DNA from: SKGN01 sp050948865
GTDB lineage: Bacteria; Bacillota_I; Bacilli_A; RF39; UBA660
Direction: 5' to 3'
DNA length: 64,000 nt
NCBI GenBank assembly: GCA_050948865.1
Contig: JBMNEQ010000001.1
Coordinates: 324,389 to 388,388, forward strand
Below the pieces are notes generated by a model, which ran no database searches, was not told the DNA's origin, and worked only from the letters and a program-made list of their open reading frames with translations. Shown here piece after piece: positions 61,196 through 64,000 of this stretch. The translations under genes were made by a program, and so were the position numbers. Numbering within the stretch: the stretch's first letter is position 1; each line of letters opens with the position of its first letter.

Positions 61196-61317
61196 TTTTA
61201 CACCTCTTTAACTATATTTTACAGAATAAACTTAAATTTGTAAAATAGAGCTATTATTTTCCGCTTTTAAAGGATTAATTTAGACTTTTTGAGACAAAAT
61301 AAAATAATGGTGATGAA

Positions 61318-61890
61318 ATGAAAGAAAAAATTTTTTTAACTTCTTTTTTTATCATGAGTTTGTCTGTTGTTATTTTTTTTACTGTTCAATTAGATAAACA
61401 GATTGATGATACAGTTATAAATATTATAGATGATAAAGTTATAAAATACTTAGAAAATGATCTTGATACTTTAAATGATCTAGATTTTAGTTATTTTTAT
61501 CTTTTATTTGATGAACATTTATTAAATAGTAAGGATTTTGTTTCTTTATTTGTTTTTTTTGAAAAGAATAATTATGAATATAAAATAGAAGAAATAACTC
61601 CTTATATAAATCCTTTATATCAAGATTTATTAACTTCGGTTAATGTTATTGATGTAAAAGAAAAAAAGTTAAATAAAATAATAATATCTTTTTATGATGA
61701 ATATACTAAAGCGTTAACGATGAATAATTTAGAAGAAGAAATAAATAAATGCTTTATTAATGGTATTAATATAAAAATGATTAAAATAAATACTTCTAAA
61801 AAAGGATTGAAAAACTTTTTAACAACTTATTCTAAAATTAAATATAGTTTTACTAAAGAAGGAATATTCAGGAAAATGGGTAATATTTGA
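61318..61890 (+). CDS. Hypothetical membrane-anchored protein
   Basis: A 190-residue protein that I do not recognise. One hydrophobic helix (about 5-22) precedes an acidic alpha/beta extracytoplasmic domain rich in Asp, Ile and Lys. The Fic-like gene starts 44 bases further on but has its own promoter, so they are separate units. No motif suggests an enzyme. Confidence 0.55.
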   Translation: MKEKIFLTSFFIMSLSVVIFFTVQLDKQIDDTVINIIDDKVIKYLENDLDTLNDLDFSYFYLLFDEHLLNSKDFVSLFVFFEKNNYEYKIEEITPYINPLYQDLLTSVNVIDVKEKKLNKIIISFYDEYTKALTMNNLEEEINKCFINGINIKMIKINTSKKGLKNFLTTYSKIKYSFTKEGIFRKMGNI

Positions 61891-61914
61891 CAAATTAATT
61901 TCAAACTGTATAAT
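61887..61914 (+). promoter_or_regulatory. Sigma-A promoter of the Fic-fold gene
   Basis: Perfect TTGACA, 16-bp spacer, perfect TATAAT, 20 bases before the ATG at 61935. The -35 overlaps the stop of the upstream gene. Confidence 0.85.
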
Positions 61915-61934
61915 ACATCATTAAGGGGATGTAT

Positions 61935-62612
61935 ATGTTAAAGAAACTTAAAGATGATGAAATTTTTTGTGATGAATATTTAAAATTATTCGCCGTAAGA
62001 TTTATTTATGGAAACTTATTATTGGAAGACGATAAAGTTCTAGTATCAAATCCTAAAAGGGCAATCGAAGTTTATAATCATATGCAGGCTTTAAAGTATT
62101 GTTTAAATATGGTTAAGGATAAAAATAACCGTTTAACACCATATCAAGTTCAAAGAATTCATGAAATTATAAATAAAGATATTAATTTCTTTCCTAAAGG
62201 ATATCGAAAAACGAAAGTGATTATTGGAAATAATAGCTTTATTCCAGAACAACCTAGTAAAATACCTTTAAAAGTAATGTGTTTATTTGATAATTATTAT
62301 AATACTTGGACTTTCCGTGATGTTTTTGAAAAGGAAGCTTTATTTCATCTTGGTTTAGTTCGGATTCAACCTTTTGAAGATGTTAATAAAAGAACAGCTA
62401 CAATTGCCACAAATTATAATCTTTTAAATCAAGGTTATGCTCCTATTATTATAGATAATGATTATAAAGATAAGTATTTTAATTATCTTTTTACAAATAA
62501 TTCCATGGGACTAGCTAAACTTTTAGAAAGGTCTTCTCAACAAGAGTTATTGGTAATGAGAGATTTATGTAATCGTTTAAATCCGGTTAAAGAAAAGGAA
62601 AAAATAATTTAA
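61935..62612 (+). CDS. Fic-fold protein with altered catalytic motif
   Basis: A 225-residue Fic-domain protein. The core motif reads QPFEDVNKRT at 145-154 where active Fic AMPylases have HPFxxGNGR, so the catalytic His is Gln and the anion-hole Gly is Val; NKRT resembles Doc. The inhibitory-helix position reads FIYGN (24-28), where class II Fic proteins have IEGN, so the inhibitory Glu is also gone. AMPylation is unlikely; phosphate transfer, binding only, or a decayed function are options. ATG at 61935 fits AAGGGGA better than 61929. Confidence 0.8.
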   Translation: MLKKLKDDEIFCDEYLKLFAVRFIYGNLLLEDDKVLVSNPKRAIEVYNHMQALKYCLNMVKDKNNRLTPYQVQRIHEIINKDINFFPKGYRKTKVIIGNNSFIPEQPSKIPLKVMCLFDNYYNTWTFRDVFEKEALFHLGLVRIQPFEDVNKRTATIATNYNLLNQGYAPIIIDNDYKDKYFNYLFTNNSMGLAKLLERSSQQELLVMRDLCNRLNPVKEKEKII

Positions 62613-62667
62613 TTGCTAAATAAAATTAATAAAGGTATAATATACTTAATTAAAGGAGTAGGTATTA

Positions 62668-63087
62668 ATGAATTATTTTTGGCTTTCTTTGATGATTTTT
62701 CTTTTATTTTTAGAAGCAATAACTTTTAATTTATTTACAATTTGGTTTGCACTTGGAGCTTTAGGAGCTTTTATTATAAGTTATTTTGTTTTAGATATGT
62801 CGGTGCAAGTGATAGTTTTTTCTATTATTTCGATTGTTTCTTTATTATCAACTAGATCTTTAGTAAAAAAATATTTAAATACAAAAAAAGTAAAAACTAA
62901 TTTAGATGCCGTGGTAGGAAAAGTTGGTCTTGTCAATAAGAGAATAACTCCTAATGAATTTGGGATAGTTAAAGTAGATGGTAAAGAATGGACAGCGAAG
63001 TCTTCTCATTTAATTGATATAGGAGAGGAAATAGAAGTTTTAGCGATAGAAGGGGTTAAATTAATCGTTAAGAGGAAGGAGGAATAA
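62668..63087 (+). CDS. NfeD-like membrane protein
   Basis: A 139-residue protein with two to three N-terminal helices (about 4-65) and a C-terminal OB-fold (about 85-139, with VGKVGLVNKRI and GEEIEVLAIEGVKLIV). The short NfeD form partners with SPFH/stomatin proteins in membrane microdomains, and the SPFH gene follows directly after one base. Confidence 0.9.
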   Translation: MNYFWLSLMIFLLFLEAITFNLFTIWFALGALGAFIISYFVLDMSVQVIVFSIISIVSLLSTRSLVKKYLNTKKVKTNLDAVVGKVGLVNKRITPNEFGIVKVDGKEWTAKSSHLIDIGEEIEVLAIEGVKLIVKRKEE

Positions 63088-63088
63088 G

Positions 63089-63985
63089 ATGGAAGGGTTT
63101 ATTACACTTTTAATTATTTTAGCTGTTATTGTTGTTGTTAATATTAAAATTGTCCCTCAAGCGAGATCTTATGTTATAGAAAGGTTGGGAAGTTATAAAG
63201 AAACATGGGAAACAGGTCTTCATGTTAAAATTCCTTTTATTGAAAGGATATCTAATGTAGTTTCTTTAAAAGAGATGGTTCGAGATTTTCCACCACAACC
63301 AGTTATTACTAAAGATAATGTAACGATGCAAATTGATACAATTGTTTATTTTCAAATTACTGATCCAAAGTTATATACTTATGGCGTGGAAAATCCAATT
63401 AATGCTATTGAGAATTTAACAGCGACAACTCTAAGAAATATTATTGGGGATTTAGAATTAGATGAAACTTTAACTTCAAGAGATATAATTAATTCTAAAA
63501 TGCGAATAATTTTAGATGAAGCAACTGATGCTTGGGGAATTAAAATTAATCGAGTAGAAGTAAAAAATATTTTACCACCACGTGATATTCAAGAAGCGAT
63601 GGAAAAACAAATGCGAGCTGAAAGAGAAAGAAGAGAAGCTATTTTAAGAGCTGAAGGAGATAAAAAAGCAGCTATCTTAAGAGCTGAAGGAGAAAAAGAA
63701 AGCGCTATTTTAGTAGCAGAAGCAAGCAGAGAAGCACAAATTAGAGAAGCTGAAGGAGAAGCAGAAGCGATAGTTAAAGTTCAAAGGGCAACAGCTGAAG
63801 GGTTAAAGTTATTAAAAGAAGCAAAAGTAGATAAAGAAGTATTAACTTTAAAAGGTTATGAAACCTTTATTCAAGTTGCTGATGGTCAGTCAACAAAGAT
63901 TATAATACCTTCAGATTTACAAAATATGGTTTCTTTAGTAACATCAGCTGCAGAATTATTTGATAAAACTAAGAATAAAGAATAA
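63089..63985 (+). CDS. SPFH/band 7 protein (QmcA/stomatin family)
   Basis: A 298-residue protein with one N-terminal helix (about 4-22), a band 7 domain starting QARSYVIERLGSYKETWETGLH, and a heptad-rich Ala/Glu coiled coil (about 180-240, ERRREAILRAEGDKKAAIL type repeats). Together with the NfeD-like partner it forms a membrane-scaffold operon as seen with stomatins and QmcA. The start follows AGGAGG; the stop is 15 bases from the window edge. Confidence 0.93.
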   Translation: MEGFITLLIILAVIVVVNIKIVPQARSYVIERLGSYKETWETGLHVKIPFIERISNVVSLKEMVRDFPPQPVITKDNVTMQIDTIVYFQITDPKLYTYGVENPINAIENLTATTLRNIIGDLELDETLTSRDIINSKMRIILDEATDAWGIKINRVEVKNILPPRDIQEAMEKQMRAERERREAILRAEGDKKAAILRAEGEKESAILVAEASREAQIREAEGEAEAIVKVQRATAEGLKLLKEAKVDKEVLTLKGYETFIQVADGQSTKIIIPSDLQNMVSLVTSAAELFDKTKNKE

Positions 63986-64000
63986 AAACATCACTATTTG

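Noticed and set aside
1..64000. CRISPR array
   Set aside because: No regularly spaced direct repeats and no cas genes were seen.

Overview
The window looks like a chromosome segment of a very AT-rich, spore-forming Firmicute, probably a gut-type Bacilli lineage. Sporulation markers are a CwlJ-like cortex hydrolase, YtaF and two YjcZ-like miniproteins. Anaerobic pyruvate:ferredoxin oxidoreductase, lipoteichoic acid synthase-type and CIRCE/sigma-A signals fit the same picture. TGA is used as a stop codon, so this is not a Mollicutes-code genome.

Layout. 1-4730 (minus strand): a surface-polysaccharide operon with a nucleotide-sugar dehydrogenase cut by the window edge, a GT4 glycosyltransferase, an RmlD-like reductase fused to a glycosyltransferase, and a UDP-HexNAc 4,6-dehydratase. 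4.8-14.5 kb: sporulation and envelope genes, a CIRCE-controlled Hsp20, three tRNAs, Tex, a VanY-type peptidase and a HAD phosphatase. 14.6-25.9 kb: an accessory island bounded by two near-identical IS110-family copies in the same orientation. It holds a radical SAM/SPASM enzyme with a 32-residue Cys-rich candidate precursor peptide, tlyA, a large serine recombinase, and an uncharacterised Rep-like gene split by an IS30-family element with a 14-bp target duplication. 25.9-31 kb: a two-gene DUF1538 (UmpAB-like) transporter with two PII-like proteins, an SDR, QueG, a thioredoxin-like protein and TrmL.

31.0-49.1 kb is the most striking region. One co-directional cluster combines Tad-pilus parts (CpaB, CpaF/TadA, TadB, TadC, TadE-like, CpaE/TadZ, two tiny pilin-like proteins) with a minimised type IV secretion system (two VirB2-like proteins, TrbL/VirB6, PrgI/VirB3, a two-gene VirB4, an M23 peptidase, a lipoprotein, VirD4). 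A glycine-rich, FN3-like surface protein heads it. No relaxase or prepilin peptidase is visible here. The small pilin-like genes carry their own sigma-A promoters, and two are followed by intrinsic terminators, as expected for abundant subunits. I infer a chromosomal hybrid Tad/T4SS machine used for adhesion or effector/DNA transfer rather than a standard ICE.

49.2-64 kb: a PASTA membrane protein without a kinase, NifJ, Ndk, RecG, an IS30 remnant beside an independently transcribed structured small RNA, an LtaS-type enzyme, a DUF1861 protein, a Fic-fold protein with its catalytic His replaced, and an NfeD/SPFH pair. All names rest on reading the sequence and motifs; no searches were run.
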